Below are positions 28,557 through 37,628 of a stretch of DNA of 64,000 nucleotides, in pieces (position 1 is the stretch's first letter; the number at the start of each line of letters is the position of its first letter). The notes below the pieces were generated by a model. That model saw only the letters and a list, made by a program, of their open reading frames with translations. It was not told the origin of the DNA and did no database searches. A program made the translations under genes and the position numbers. Origin of the DNA: JANWKA01 sp035533815 (GTDB lineage: Bacteria; Bacteroidota; Bacteroidia; Chitinophagales; Chitinophagaceae); the NCBI GenBank assembly GCA_035533815.1, contig DATLTB010000103.1, forward strand, positions 49,294-113,293. The letters are read 5' to 3'.

Positions 28557-29303
28557 TCAGGAAAAATTCCGGCGGCCCCCTTTATTCCAGAGTTTGATCA
28601 GTATAAAGGCGAATAACGCCCCTCCCAGATGCGCGAAATGGGCGACGTTGTCCGTCGGGGAATTCTTAATTCCCAGGTAGAGTTCCAACGCGATATACCC
28701 CAGCACAAACCATTTGGCTTTCATCGGGATAAAAAAATAAAAATAGATCATGCTGTTGGGGAAGAGCAGCCCAAAGGCTGCCAGGCAACCGAAAATGGCC
28801 CCGGAGGCTCCCAGAGTGGGCTCAACCCAGACCTGTATAAGTGATTGGGGGAGGCTGGCAAAAGCAGTGCTGATGTGGTTTTCATACTGGGTCCACAGGG
28901 AACCGATCTGAGTGACCGTATAACCATTCTGGGCAGCCATGATATGAAACCTCCAGTCCAGGACCACCATATACACCAGGGCAGCCCCGAGTCCGCAGAT
29001 CATATAAAAGATCAGGAACCGTTTCGGGCCCCAGTAATTTTCCAGGACACTTCCGAACATCCAAAGCGCAAACATATTGAACAGGATATGCTCCCAGCCC
29101 CCATGCATGAACATATGGGTCAGGAACTGGTAGGGTTTGAACAGGTCGGAGCGCCAGTAATGAAGGGCGAACATTTCTGTAACGTGTACATGCAATATGG
29201 AGGGGAGGGTCATCTGGGCCAGAAAAACCAGGCCATTGATGATCAGCAGGTTTTTAACCACAGTAGGCAGTATCTGGAAACTTCCGGGCCTGAATTCGGT
29301 CAT
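28557..29303 (-). CDS. rhomboid intramembrane serine protease
   Basis: A 248-residue integral membrane protease with six predicted membrane helices. The catalytic dyad is intact: Ser167 in LGASGAIFG and His225 in VAHFAHLGGALF. The oxyanion region HGGWEHILFNMFALWMFG is also conserved. Rhomboids cleave single-pass substrates within the membrane. It sits in a four-gene run (rlmD, rhomboid, rhomboid-like, EEP) with gaps of 16 and 53 bp and one overlap. The substrate is unknown. Confidence 0.93.
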   Translation of the reverse strand: MTEFRPGSFQILPTVVKNLLIINGLVFLAQMTLPSILHVHVTEMFALHYWRSDLFKPYQFLTHMFMHGGWEHILFNMFALWMFGSVLENYWGPKRFLIFYMICGLGAALVYMVVLDWRFHIMAAQNGYTVTQIGSLWTQYENHISTAFASLPQSLIQVWVEPTLGASGAIFGCLAAFGLLFPNSMIYFYFFIPMKAKWFVLGYIALELYLGIKNSPTDNVAHFAHLGGALFAFILIKLWNKGGRRNFS

Positions 29304-29319
29304 GTATCAATATTTCCGG

Positions 29320-30723
29320 TCACCGCCTAAGCAGCAGGACCACGTTTTCAATATGCTGGGTATGCGGGAACATATCCACTGGCTGTACCTTTTCCACTGT
29401 ATAATGATCCCCTAATTTTACCAGGTCCCTGGCCTGGGTGGCCGGATTACAGCTCACATATACGATTCTGGGAGACTCCATGTCAATCAGCTTATCCATT
29501 AATTTACTGGTCATCCCAGCCCTTGGGGGATCCGTAATGACCAGATCCGGAGCACCATGCTCCTGAAAAAAAAGATCATTACAGATGGTATTCACATCCC
29601 CCGAAAAGAACTGTGCATGTCCGATCTGATTGATCCGGGCATTTTCCCGGGCATCCTCAATGGCTTCCCCGAGCAATTCAACTCCGATCACCCTGCGGGC
29701 CCCCGGCGAAACAAAAATACCGATAGTTCCGGTTCCGCAATACAGATCATAGACAGTTTCTTCCCCATGCAGATCGGCAAACGTTCTCACCACTTCATAG
29801 AGCTTTTCTCCCTGATAGCTGTTGGTCTGGAAGAATGATTTAGGCCCGATCCTGAACTGGAATCCCCCCAATTGTTCCAGAAGATACCCTGGACCCCGGT
29901 AGGTGATGCACTGTTGGTCGCTGAGATTGTCATTGGCTTTGGAATTGATGGTATACACCACTGAGTTGATGGATGGCAACTGACGGATCAGGTGGTCCAG
30001 TAAAAGTTCCCGCTGCTCCCGGTCATCATGATGAAAAACCAGGTTCACCAGGACTTCCCCGCTGCGGCAGATGCGGATCACGAGGTTTCGCAACCAGCCC
30101 TCCCCGGTCCGGATATCATAGAAGGAAAGCCCGTGTTCCAGGGCATAGACCCGGATGGTATCACGAATCTGGTTGCTGGGATCTTCCTGCAGGTAGCATT
30201 TGTGGATATCCAGTACTTTGTCAAATCCTCCCGGCAGGTGGAACCCCAGGGCATCCCGCCTCGGAAAAGCTTCCTGCTGCGGATCATATTCCTCCTCAGG
30301 CAACCAGGCCCGGTTGCTGAAGGTAAATTCCAGCTTATTGCGGTAAAAACTGGTTCTGGCCGCCCCCAGGATGGGATTGAGGGCAGGAAGGTCCAGTTTG
30401 CCAATCCTTTCCAGGCTATCCTGTACCTGCTGTTGTTTAAATTGCAATTGTTGGTCATAGGGCAACATTTGCCATTTACAGCCCCCACAGACCCCAAAAT
30501 GACTGCAGAAAGGTTCCACCCGGTGCAAAGAATACTGGTGAAACCGGATGACCTTCCCTTCTGCCCAGTCCTTTTTGTTTTTACCAATGCGTACATCCAC
30601 CAGGTCCCCGGGCACGGCACCTTCAATGAAGACTACCTTCCCTTCGATCCTGGCAAGGGATCGTCCTTCAGCAGCATAGCCACTGACCAGAACTTCCCGA
30701 AGTATTTCAGGGTCGCGGGCCAA
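29320..30723 (-). CDS. rlmD: 23S rRNA (uracil-C5)-methyltransferase, RlmD/RumA type
   Basis: A 467-residue SAM-dependent RNA methyltransferase. An N-terminal TRAM-like domain (VSGYAAEGRSLARIEGKVVF) is followed by iron-sulfur cysteines (CSHFGVCGGCKWQ). The catalytic domain has FFQTNSYQGEKLY, YDLYCGTGTIGIF, ITDPPRAGM and VYVSCNPATQARD, whose Cys is the nucleophile. The frame is open to an ATG at 30792, but the promoter element at 30763-30756 lies inside it. The TTG at 30723 gives a family-like N-terminus (MARDPEILREVLVSGYAAEG). It heads the rhomboid gene run. Confidence 0.93.
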   Translation of the reverse strand: MARDPEILREVLVSGYAAEGRSLARIEGKVVFIEGAVPGDLVDVRIGKNKKDWAEGKVIRFHQYSLHRVEPFCSHFGVCGGCKWQMLPYDQQLQFKQQQVQDSLERIGKLDLPALNPILGAARTSFYRNKLEFTFSNRAWLPEEEYDPQQEAFPRRDALGFHLPGGFDKVLDIHKCYLQEDPSNQIRDTIRVYALEHGLSFYDIRTGEGWLRNLVIRICRSGEVLVNLVFHHDDREQRELLLDHLIRQLPSINSVVYTINSKANDNLSDQQCITYRGPGYLLEQLGGFQFRIGPKSFFQTNSYQGEKLYEVVRTFADLHGEETVYDLYCGTGTIGIFVSPGARRVIGVELLGEAIEDARENARINQIGHAQFFSGDVNTICNDLFFQEHGAPDLVITDPPRAGMTSKLMDKLIDMESPRIVYVSCNPATQARDLVKLGDHYTVEKVQPVDMFPHTQHIENVVLLLRR

Positions 30724-30755
30724 AGTATAAAATAAGATCCGGGGTAAAGTGCAGG

Positions 30756-30763
30756 CAAAGGTA
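30756..30763 (-). promoter_or_regulatory. -7 element TACCTTTG for rlmD
   Basis: Reverse-strand exact match to TAnnTTTG, 32 bp before the proposed TTG start. It excludes the ATG at 30792. Confidence 0.55.
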
Positions 30764-31115
30764 ATTAAATGGGGTATCCCCCTGGGCAGCATAATTGGTC
30801 AACACCTATCGATTAAACCGGAAGGATAACCGGCGCCCACCATATCATTATTAAAATGGAAGGGTGCTGACAATTCCAAGGCATTCCACCCACCCATAAT
30901 CCATGGCTTAAAGGTAGTTGGAATAGAATAGTTAGGCTGGCAAGATTACCGGATAGCTTACAAAAAGGTATGGTGTTCAAAGGCAGAACCAGGAATGCCA
31001 GCAGGCGTGATGGGTTATTGAAGCTACTTCATTGAGAAGTTCCTGATTGGGCACTGGCTTGTATTCCAATTGTGCGAAATACTTTAGCTTTACTTGGAAA
31101 TAATTTATTTTCAGC
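30764..31115. other. divergent intergenic region between rlmD and the thioredoxin-like gene
   Basis: About 350 bp without a recognisable gene. A near match to the -7 element, TAGCTTTA, lies about 25 bp before the ATG at 31116. No strong hairpin or repeat was seen. Confidence 0.4.
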
Positions 31116-32525
31116 ATGCGCAGTATTTTGCTGGTCTTATCCGTGCTGCTGCTATCAGCGCAGGGCCATGCACAGGGGCATCATATCCGGGTGAAGATCA
31201 CCGGCTGGAAGGATACCCTGCTTTACCTGGGTAATTATTACGGGGAAAAGACTTACCTGGCTGATTCCTCACGCCTGGACGCCCAGGGTGTGGCCATTTT
31301 CTCCGGTGAAAAAAAATATCCTGAAGGAATCTATTTCCTGCTGATGCCTGACAAGCGCCATTTTTTTGAGTTACTGATGGGAAAGGACCAGGATTTTTCA
31401 GTAACCGCCGATACCGCTGACCTGGCAGGAAAAACAATATTCAGTCATAGCCCGGACAATAGCCTTTTTTCCAGGTACAATCATTTCCTGGCTACGGTGA
31501 ACAGCCGCAGTGTCCAAATTGCCGGGGAAATGCATCAGGCAGCAAACCATGCAGATTCCTCCCGTGCCCTGCAGGACCGGAAGGACCTGAATGAATCGAT
31601 CTATCAGTTCAGGAAACAGTTCATCCATGATCATCCCGGAAGCTTGCTGGCCAGGATATTCAGGGCGATGCTGGATCCCACAATCCCAACAGCCCCAAAG
31701 CTGCCGGATGGACATCCGGATTCTTCATTTGCCTTCCGGTATATGAAAATCCATTACTGGGATAATGTGGATTTTTCAGACAGCGCCCTGCTCAGGACAC
31801 CCATCTATGAAGGCCGCCTACAGGATTATTTTACCCATTATGTCATGCCCTTTCCCGATTCCATAAATGCCGCTGCCGACCTATTGCTGAAAAAGACCAT
31901 GGCCAACCGGGAAATGTTCAAATTCACCCTTTCCTGGCTGACCTATACCTATGAAACCTCCAGGTACATGGGCATGGATGCTGTATTTTTTCACCTGGTA
32001 GAAAAATACTATGTACCTGGAGATGCCACCTGGCTGACCCATGCCCAGCAGCAGAAGATCATTGAACGGGCTTATTCCCTTTCTGCCAACCTGATCGGCG
32101 AAAAGGCTCCGGCCCTGGATCTGCTGGACAGCACCATGCAGCATCGCATATCCTTATATGGCATCCATGCGAAATATACCCTGATCGTTTTTTGGGATCC
32201 GACCTGCGGTCATTGCCAGGTAGATGTGCCCCGAATGGATTCCGCATATGAGAAGGCTTGGAAAAAAATGGGGATGAAAGTGCTGGCAGTCCGGACCGGA
32301 GGTACAAGGGAGCAATGGTTAAATTTCATTCATGTCCATCACCTGAACAACTGGATCAATGCCTGGGATCCCAGGCATAGCAGCCATTACCGGCAGCTGT
32401 ATAACGTGTATATGACCCCTGTTGTTTACCTGCTTAACAGCAAAAAGATAATCATTGCCAAGCAACTGGACGTAAAGGGATTGTCGGATTTTCTACGTTT
32501 GCGCAGTCGTCCGGCTGGCGGCTGA
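31116..32525 (+). CDS. TlpA/ResA-like thioredoxin-fold protein with DUF4369/DUF5106-like N-region
   Basis: A 469-residue exported protein with signal peptide MRSILLVLSVLLLSAQGHAQ. The N-terminal beta-rich segment (about 22-115) resembles DUF4369. The helical middle (about 120-330) resembles DUF5106. The C-terminal 130 residues are an AhpC/TSA-thioredoxin fold with the redox motif CGHC (FWDPTCGHCQVDVPRMD) and the cis-Pro YMTPVVYLL. It probably reduces disulfides in periplasmic or surface proteins. It has its own promoter region and is followed by an outer-membrane protein gene 58 bp on. Confidence 0.85.
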   Translation: MRSILLVLSVLLLSAQGHAQGHHIRVKITGWKDTLLYLGNYYGEKTYLADSSRLDAQGVAIFSGEKKYPEGIYFLLMPDKRHFFELLMGKDQDFSVTADTADLAGKTIFSHSPDNSLFSRYNHFLATVNSRSVQIAGEMHQAANHADSSRALQDRKDLNESIYQFRKQFIHDHPGSLLARIFRAMLDPTIPTAPKLPDGHPDSSFAFRYMKIHYWDNVDFSDSALLRTPIYEGRLQDYFTHYVMPFPDSINAAADLLLKKTMANREMFKFTLSWLTYTYETSRYMGMDAVFFHLVEKYYVPGDATWLTHAQQQKIIERAYSLSANLIGEKAPALDLLDSTMQHRISLYGIHAKYTLIVFWDPTCGHCQVDVPRMDSAYEKAWKKMGMKVLAVRTGGTREQWLNFIHVHHLNNWINAWDPRHSSHYRQLYNVYMTPVVYLLNSKKIIIAKQLDVKGLSDFLRLRSRPAGG

Positions 32526-32583
32526 TCAGACTGGGAGAGTATCTGCTGATATATCAGAAGAAATGAATAATCTCCGTGTTTCC

Positions 32584-33216
32584 ATGAAAAAGCGGATATG
32601 CTTTCTGTTTTCATTGGGATTCTCTATCCATGTCATGGGTCAGCAGAACGTGTCCTATACCGGGGGGTTCGGACTCACCCTGGGACCGGAATTTTCCGCA
32701 TATACGGCCAGAACGCCCGGTAACCGGATCACCAGCAATCTTCGCCTATCCATGGAAGCAGGAATCTACACTGATTTTCCGGTTGGTCCTGATCTTTACC
32801 TGCAGCCCACGCTTTGCTATGCAGGCAAGGGAGGTAGGGATATAACCAGCGGGGATATCCTTTCTCTGTCTTATCTGGAACTCCCGATGGATTTTGTGAT
32901 CAAGCCGTATCTTGGCGGGGACAACCGATTATGGGCCGGATTCGGACCTTATGTAGCCTATGGGATCGGGGGAAGCACGGGAAGCAGCCTGAAAACGGAT
33001 CCGTTCAAAAGCAATGCCGGGGGAGCAGGATCTTTTGACCGTTTCGATGCCGGCGCCCATTTCCAGCTGGGATATCAGTCGCCGTTCAACTTACTGGTCG
33101 GCCTTAACGGAGAACTGGGGTTTTCTAATATCCTGCATGGCGGAAATGGAAGCAATGCAGACCGGAATGTTTCATTCAGTCTGTTCGCGGGTTTTGAATT
33201 CGGTTCCATCAAATGA
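32584..33216 (+). CDS. outer-membrane beta-barrel protein, PorT-like
   Basis: A 210-residue protein with a signal peptide (MKKRICFLFSLGFSIHVMGQ) and amphipathic strands of an eight-stranded barrel: TGGFGLTLGPEF, LYLQPTLCYAGKG, LWAGFGPYVAYGIGG, and a final strand ending FSLFAGFEFGSIK. The ATG at 32563 would add seven residues before the signal peptide, so the second ATG is preferred. Its stop codon overlaps the metF stop by 8 bp on the opposite strand. Function is not known. Small barrels of this type are common in Bacteroidota. Confidence 0.82.
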   Translation: MKKRICFLFSLGFSIHVMGQQNVSYTGGFGLTLGPEFSAYTARTPGNRITSNLRLSMEAGIYTDFPVGPDLYLQPTLCYAGKGGRDITSGDILSLSYLELPMDFVIKPYLGGDNRLWAGFGPYVAYGIGGSTGSSLKTDPFKSNAGGAGSFDRFDAGAHFQLGYQSPFNLLVGLNGELGFSNILHGGNGSNADRNVSFSLFAGFEFGSIK

Positions 33217-34162
33217 TTTCCCGGACTGCATCCCGGATGACGGAAGGTTTGCCCAGGGTATAATAGTGAAGTCCGGGCACTCCCGCATTTTTCAGTTCCC
33301 GGCTTTGGTGGACCAGCCATTCCTTGCCGACCATTTCCACCTCTTTATCCGTCTTGCAGGACTGGATGGCTTCAGAAAGCTCCCTGGGTATATCTACATG
33401 AAAGATATGCGGCAGCACGGTCAGCTGCTTTTTGCTGGTAATGGGCTTTAATCCGGGGATGATGGGAACGTGGATCCCGGTTTCTCTGCATCTGGAGACA
33501 AAATCAAAGTATTTGCGGTTATCAAAGAACATCTGTGTGGTGATATAATCTGCTCCCCTGTCGACCTTGTTTTTCAGGTGAATGAGATCCGTCTGCATGT
33601 TGGGCGCCTCGAAATGTTTTTCAGGATACCCGGCTACTCCGATACAGAAATTGGTTTTGACTCCTTCCCGAAGGTCCTGCTCCAGATATATGCCCTGGTT
33701 CATGCTCACCACCTGCTGCAGTAATTCCACGGCATAGCGATGCCCGTTGGGGTCCGGTTCAAAAAAAGACTCATTGGCAATCGCATCACCCCGCAGCACC
33801 AGTACATTGTCAATACCCAGGAAATTGAGATCGATCAGGGCATTTTCCGTCTCTTCCCTGCTAAATCCGCCACAGATCAGATGCGGCACAGCGTCTATTC
33901 GGTAATGATTCATGATGGCTGCACAAATGCCCACCGTTCCGGGCCGTTTCCGGATATCCACTTTTTCAAAATTACCGTCTGCCCGTTTTTTGAATATCTG
34001 TTCGCTGCGATGATAAGTGACATTGATGAAGGCGGGGCTGAATTCCATCAGGGGATCCAGGTGTTCATAAATGGATTCAATGCTCCTGCCTTTCAGCGGC
34101 GGCAGGATCTCAAAGGAGACCTGGATACCCTTTGCCTGACTGATATGATCTGTTACCTTCAC
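33209..34162 (-). CDS. metF: 5,10-methylenetetrahydrofolate reductase
   Basis: A 317-residue FAD-dependent TIM barrel that makes 5-methyltetrahydrofolate for methionine synthesis. Motifs are FEILPPLKG (N-terminal strand with catalytic Glu), FINVTYHR, LVLRGDAI, and ADYITTQMFFDNRKY. The open frame reaches a TTG at 34192, but that TTG is the end of a TACATTTG promoter element. The GTG at 34162 gives MKVTDHISQAKG, the usual N-terminus in this phylum, so I use it. The gene overlaps the convergent barrel gene by 8 bp and diverges from lptB. Confidence 0.95.
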   Translation of the reverse strand: MKVTDHISQAKGIQVSFEILPPLKGRSIESIYEHLDPLMEFSPAFINVTYHRSEQIFKKRADGNFEKVDIRKRPGTVGICAAIMNHYRIDAVPHLICGGFSREETENALIDLNFLGIDNVLVLRGDAIANESFFEPDPNGHRYAVELLQQVVSMNQGIYLEQDLREGVKTNFCIGVAGYPEKHFEAPNMQTDLIHLKNKVDRGADYITTQMFFDNRKYFDFVSRCRETGIHVPIIPGLKPITSKKQLTVLPHIFHVDIPRELSEAIQSCKTDKEVEMVGKEWLVHQSRELKNAGVPGLHYYTLGKPSVIRDAVREII

Positions 34163-34189
34163 AGGGAGTGATAATTTACCGAAATTTTG

Positions 34190-34197
34190 CAAATGTA
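34190..34197 (-). promoter_or_regulatory. -7 element TACATTTG for metF
   Basis: Reverse-strand exact TAnnTTTG, 27 bp before the GTG start. The divergent lptB promoter lies 63 bp away. Confidence 0.55.
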
Positions 34198-34260
34198 GTA
34201 AGATTGCCTTTCAATATGGCATCTGCCCCCTTATAGGCAAAGGGATAGCTCCTTATTGCC

Positions 34261-34268
34261 TATTTTTG
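34261..34268 (+). promoter_or_regulatory. -7 element TATTTTTG for lptB
   Basis: Exact TAnnTTTG match 19 bp before the TTG start codon of lptB, so the leader is very short. Confidence 0.55.
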
Positions 34269-34287
34269 GGTATTCAACATTAATCCC

Positions 34288-35040
34288 TTGAAGATACATA
34301 CCCGCGAACTGGTCAAACGTTACGGACGACGCACTGTCGTCGATCATGTGTCCATTGAAGTCACCCAGGGTGAGATAGTGGGCCTGCTTGGACCCAACGG
34401 CGCAGGCAAAACCACCACATTCTATATGGTGGTGGGCTTGATCAAGCCGGATGCAGGGGAGGTATTTGTCGATGATGAAAATATCTCCGCCCTTCCGATG
34501 TACAAACGGGCTAAAATGGGCCTGGGTTATCTCCCCCAGGAACCTTCCATATTCCGCAAGCTCAGTGTGGAAGATAATATTTTAGCTATCCTGGAAATGA
34601 TAGGCATGAAAAAAATGCAGCAAAAGGAAAAACTGGAATCATTGCTGGATGAACTGCATCTCCAGCATGTCCGGAAAAGCAACGGAGATGTGTTGAGCGG
34701 TGGGGAAAGAAGAAGGACCGAGATTGCCCGGGCACTCGCGGTGGATCCGAAATTCATCCTGCTGGATGAGCCTTTCGCCGGCATTGATCCCATTGCGGTG
34801 GAAGATATCCAGTCCATCGTGGACCGCCTCAGATATAAGAATATTGGCATTCTGATCACCGATCACAATGTGCATGAGACCCTTTCCATAACGGACCGGG
34901 CTTATCTGTTGTTCGAGGGAAAGATCCTGAAGTCCGGTACCGCCGAAGAACTTGCCGCAGATGAACAGGTGAGAAAAGTATATCTTGGACAGAATTTCGT
35001 GCTCCGCAGGAAGGAGTCTGCCCGACAACCGGCTCCCTGA
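34288..35040 (+). CDS. lptB: lipopolysaccharide export ABC transporter ATP-binding protein
   Basis: A 250-residue ABC ATPase of the Lpt system that powers LPS transfer out of the inner membrane. It shows [20 protein letters not shown] (Walker A), [16 protein letters not shown] (Q-loop with the LptB-typical SIFR), [15 protein letters not shown] (signature), [13 protein letters not shown] (Walker B) and [10 protein letters not shown] (H-loop). The start is a TTG, since no in-frame ATG lies upstream and M-K-I-H-T-R-E-L matches LptB N-termini. GH3 follows after 24 bp. The LptFG permease genes are not in the window. Confidence 0.95.
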   Translation: MKIHTRELVKRYGRRTVVDHVSIEVTQGEIVGLLGPNGAGKTTTFYMVVGLIKPDAGEVFVDDENISALPMYKRAKMGLGYLPQEPSIFRKLSVEDNILAILEMIGMKKMQQKEKLESLLDELHLQHVRKSNGDVLSGGERRRTEIARALAVDPKFILLDEPFAGIDPIAVEDIQSIVDRLRYKNIGILITDHNVHETLSITDRAYLLFEGKILKSGTAEELAADEQVRKVYLGQNFVLRRKESARQPAP

Positions 35041-35064
35041 TCCCCCTGCAGCCCATGCGATACC

Positions 35065-36579
35065 ATGAAATTACTCAGTCCGGCATTATCCCAACTGGCC
35101 AGGTTTCGCCTGGGACGCATTGATTATTTTATGCAGTATCCTCAGGATGTGCAGGAGCAGGTATTTCAGCAACTGCTCGGGTCCGGCCAGTATACGGAAT
35201 ATGGCCGTAAATACGGATTTTCCCGGATTTTCCGGATTGCAGACTATAAGAAAGCCGTTCCCGTATGTACCTATGAAAGCCTCAAACCGGTCATCCAGCG
35301 GATCATGGATGGGGAGCAGAATTTGCTTTGGAACAGCCCGGTCAAATGGTTCGCCAAATCCAGCGGTACCACCAGCGACAAGAGCAAATTCATTCCGGTC
35401 AGCATGGAAAGCCTTGATGATTGTCATTTCCGGGCAGGCCGGGATGTACTTTCCCTCTATTATAAAAATTACCCTGAATCCGACCTGCTTACCGGAAAGA
35501 CCCTGGTAATCGGTGGCAGCCACCAGGTAAATAAGCTGAATAGCGACAGCTTTTTTGGAGACCTGAGTGCCGTTATGCTTCAGAACATGCCATTTTACGG
35601 GCAAATGATCCGAACGCCGGACCTGTCCATAGCCCTGATGGATGAATGGGAGGAAAAGATCGACCGGATGGCAGGCACGGTCATCCATGAAAATGTCACT
35701 TCCATCGCCGGGGTGCCCACCTGGACCCTGGTCCTGATCAGGCGCATATTGGAACTTACTGGCGCGAATACCCTATTCCAGATATGGCCTAAGCTTGAAT
35801 TATATATGCATGGCGGGGTCAGCTTTGCCCCTTATCATGGACAGTTTGAAAAGCTGGCCGGAACACCGGAAATGCATTTTCTGGAAACCTATAATGCTTC
35901 GGAAGGATTTTTTGCTGCTCAGGATAACCTGCACGAGGATGAGGGTTTGTTGCTTTTCCTGAACCATGGCATATTCTATGAATTCATGCCGATGGAAGAA
36001 TTTGGCAGCCAATCCCCACAAACCCTTCAGCTCGATGAGGTAGAAACCGGGACGAACTATGCCCTGGTGATCAGCACCAATGGGGGGCTTTGGAGGTACC
36101 TGGTGGGAGATACGGTACAGTTCACCACCCTGAACCCCTTCCGGATCCGGGTTACCGGGCGGACCCGGCAGTTCATCAATGCCTTCGGGGAAGAGCTAAT
36201 AGTGGACAACGCGGAAAATGCCATTGCCCTGGCTTGCCAGGCAACCGGGGCTGTCGTGAATGACTATACCGTCGCACCGGTATACTTTAGTGCCAGTCAT
36301 AACGGGCACCACCAATGGCTCATTGAGTTTGCCACAGTGCCTGCAGATATTGAAAGGTTCCGGATAGAGCTAGACCGGGCACTTCAGGAGCTTAATTCGG
36401 ATTATGAAGCCAAGCGCTACCGGAACCTGGCCATGGAAATGCCTGAAATCATCCCGATCAAGGCGGGGATTTTCAATGCCTGGCTTAAAAGCAAGGGTAA
36501 ACTCGGTGGTCAGCATAAGGTACCCCGGCTTTGCAATGACCGCAAATATGTCCAGGAAATACTCCTGTTCAGCGAATGA
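35065..36579 (+). CDS. GH3 family acyl-adenylate-forming enzyme
   Basis: A 504-residue member of the GH3 (auxin-responsive promoter) family, which in plants joins amino acids to carboxylic acids by way of an acyl-AMP. Motifs are WFAKSSGTTSDKSKFIPVS (phosphate-binding loop), TYNASEGFFA (adenine site) and YLVGDTVQFT (motif with Asp). The C-terminal cap has the conserved lysine region GKLGGQHKVPRL. The role in Bacteroidota is not established. It lies between lptB and fabG, suggesting an envelope-lipid or secondary-metabolite link, which is inference. It has no signal peptide. Confidence 0.9.
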   Translation: MKLLSPALSQLARFRLGRIDYFMQYPQDVQEQVFQQLLGSGQYTEYGRKYGFSRIFRIADYKKAVPVCTYESLKPVIQRIMDGEQNLLWNSPVKWFAKSSGTTSDKSKFIPVSMESLDDCHFRAGRDVLSLYYKNYPESDLLTGKTLVIGGSHQVNKLNSDSFFGDLSAVMLQNMPFYGQMIRTPDLSIALMDEWEEKIDRMAGTVIHENVTSIAGVPTWTLVLIRRILELTGANTLFQIWPKLELYMHGGVSFAPYHGQFEKLAGTPEMHFLETYNASEGFFAAQDNLHEDEGLLLFLNHGIFYEFMPMEEFGSQSPQTLQLDEVETGTNYALVISTNGGLWRYLVGDTVQFTTLNPFRIRVTGRTRQFINAFGEELIVDNAENAIALACQATGAVVNDYTVAPVYFSASHNGHHQWLIEFATVPADIERFRIELDRALQELNSDYEAKRYRNLAMEMPEIIPIKAGIFNAWLKSKGKLGGQHKVPRLCNDRKYVQEILLFSE

Positions 36580-36631
36580 TAAGTCAGAAAAATATTAAAT
36601 TACTTCCTGAATTTCCTTTTCTTAAATCAAG

Positions 36632-37381
36632 ATGAAACTACTGGACAATAAGATAGCCATAATAACCGGAGCAAGCCGGGGAATTGGGGAGGCTATTGCC
36701 CTGAAACTGGCTGAGCAGGGAGCACATGTGGCTTTCACCTGGCAAAACTCCGAAGAAAAAGCCGCCCTGCTGGCTGATAAACTGAAACTACTGGGGGGAA
36801 TGGCCCTATCCCGTCGGTCCAATGCAGCCAGTTATACCGATTGCGAAAGCTTTGTAGCCGAAGTGCTGAAAACCTTCGGGACTGTGGATGTCTGTGTCAA
36901 TAATGCGGGAATTTCCAGGGATAATCTCCTGCTGAGGATGAGTCAGGAGCAATGGGATGAAGTGATGGACACCAATCTTAAAAGCGTATATGCCATGACC
37001 AGGCAGGTGATAAGGCCCATGATGAAGGCCAGAAGCGGTTCCATCATCAATATGAGTTCCATTATCGGAATCCGGGGAAATGCTGGTCAAAGCAGTTATG
37101 CTGCATCCAAAGCCGGGATTATCGGCTTCACCAAATCCATTGCCCAGGAACTGGGCAGCCGAAATGTACGGTGCAATGCGATTGCACCAGGATTCGTTGA
37201 AACAGATATGACCCGTATGCTGAATGAGGGGGAAGTGGCTAAATCATACCTGGAAAAAATCCCCCTGGGCCGGTTCGGCAAAGCAGAAGATATTGCCAAT
37301 CTGGCCTTGTTTCTGGCCTCAGACCTTTCAGGGTATATCACCGGACAGGTAATCAGTATCTGCGGAGGCCTGAATACCTGA
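36632..37381 (+). CDS. fabG: 3-oxoacyl-[acyl-carrier-protein] reductase
   Basis: A 249-residue short-chain dehydrogenase. It has TGASRGIGEAIALKL (NADPH site), VCVNNAGISRDNLLLRM, the catalytic Ser in NMSSIIGIRGNAGQ, YAASKAGIIGFTKS (Tyr and Lys), and RCNAIAPGFVETDMT. The R-D-N-L-L-L-R-M run and length are typical of FabG, which reduces beta-ketoacyl-ACP in fatty acid elongation. It follows GH3 by 52 bp. An alternative SDR substrate cannot be excluded. Confidence 0.92.
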   Translation: MKLLDNKIAIITGASRGIGEAIALKLAEQGAHVAFTWQNSEEKAALLADKLKLLGGMALSRRSNAASYTDCESFVAEVLKTFGTVDVCVNNAGISRDNLLLRMSQEQWDEVMDTNLKSVYAMTRQVIRPMMKARSGSIINMSSIIGIRGNAGQSSYAASKAGIIGFTKSIAQELGSRNVRCNAIAPGFVETDMTRMLNEGEVAKSYLEKIPLGRFGKAEDIANLALFLASDLSGYITGQVISICGGLNT

Positions 37382-37610
37382 TCCGGAATCCTGGCAGGAA
37401 CATCTTTCCCCGGCCATTGGCCTGGCAGACCAATTCCTGTCACCGGGATATACCTCCCGGAAGTAGGGCTAATCTCCCGGAAATGTAGTGGCACAGAAAA
37501 ATTACTTACTTGATTATCAAATCATTATAAGCAACAAGTGTCAAACTACAGCCCGTTTGAAGGCCCTTTTACAAAAAAGGGAAATCCGAGTCGGCCTGCT
37601 GTTTTTGTTT

Positions 37611-37618
37611 TAGCTTTG
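37611..37618 (+). promoter_or_regulatory. -7 element TAGCTTTG for the SGNH hydrolase gene
   Basis: Exact TAnnTTTG match only 10 bp before the ATG at 37629, so the transcript may be nearly leaderless. Confidence 0.55.
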
Positions 37619-37628
37619 CCCCTTGCTT

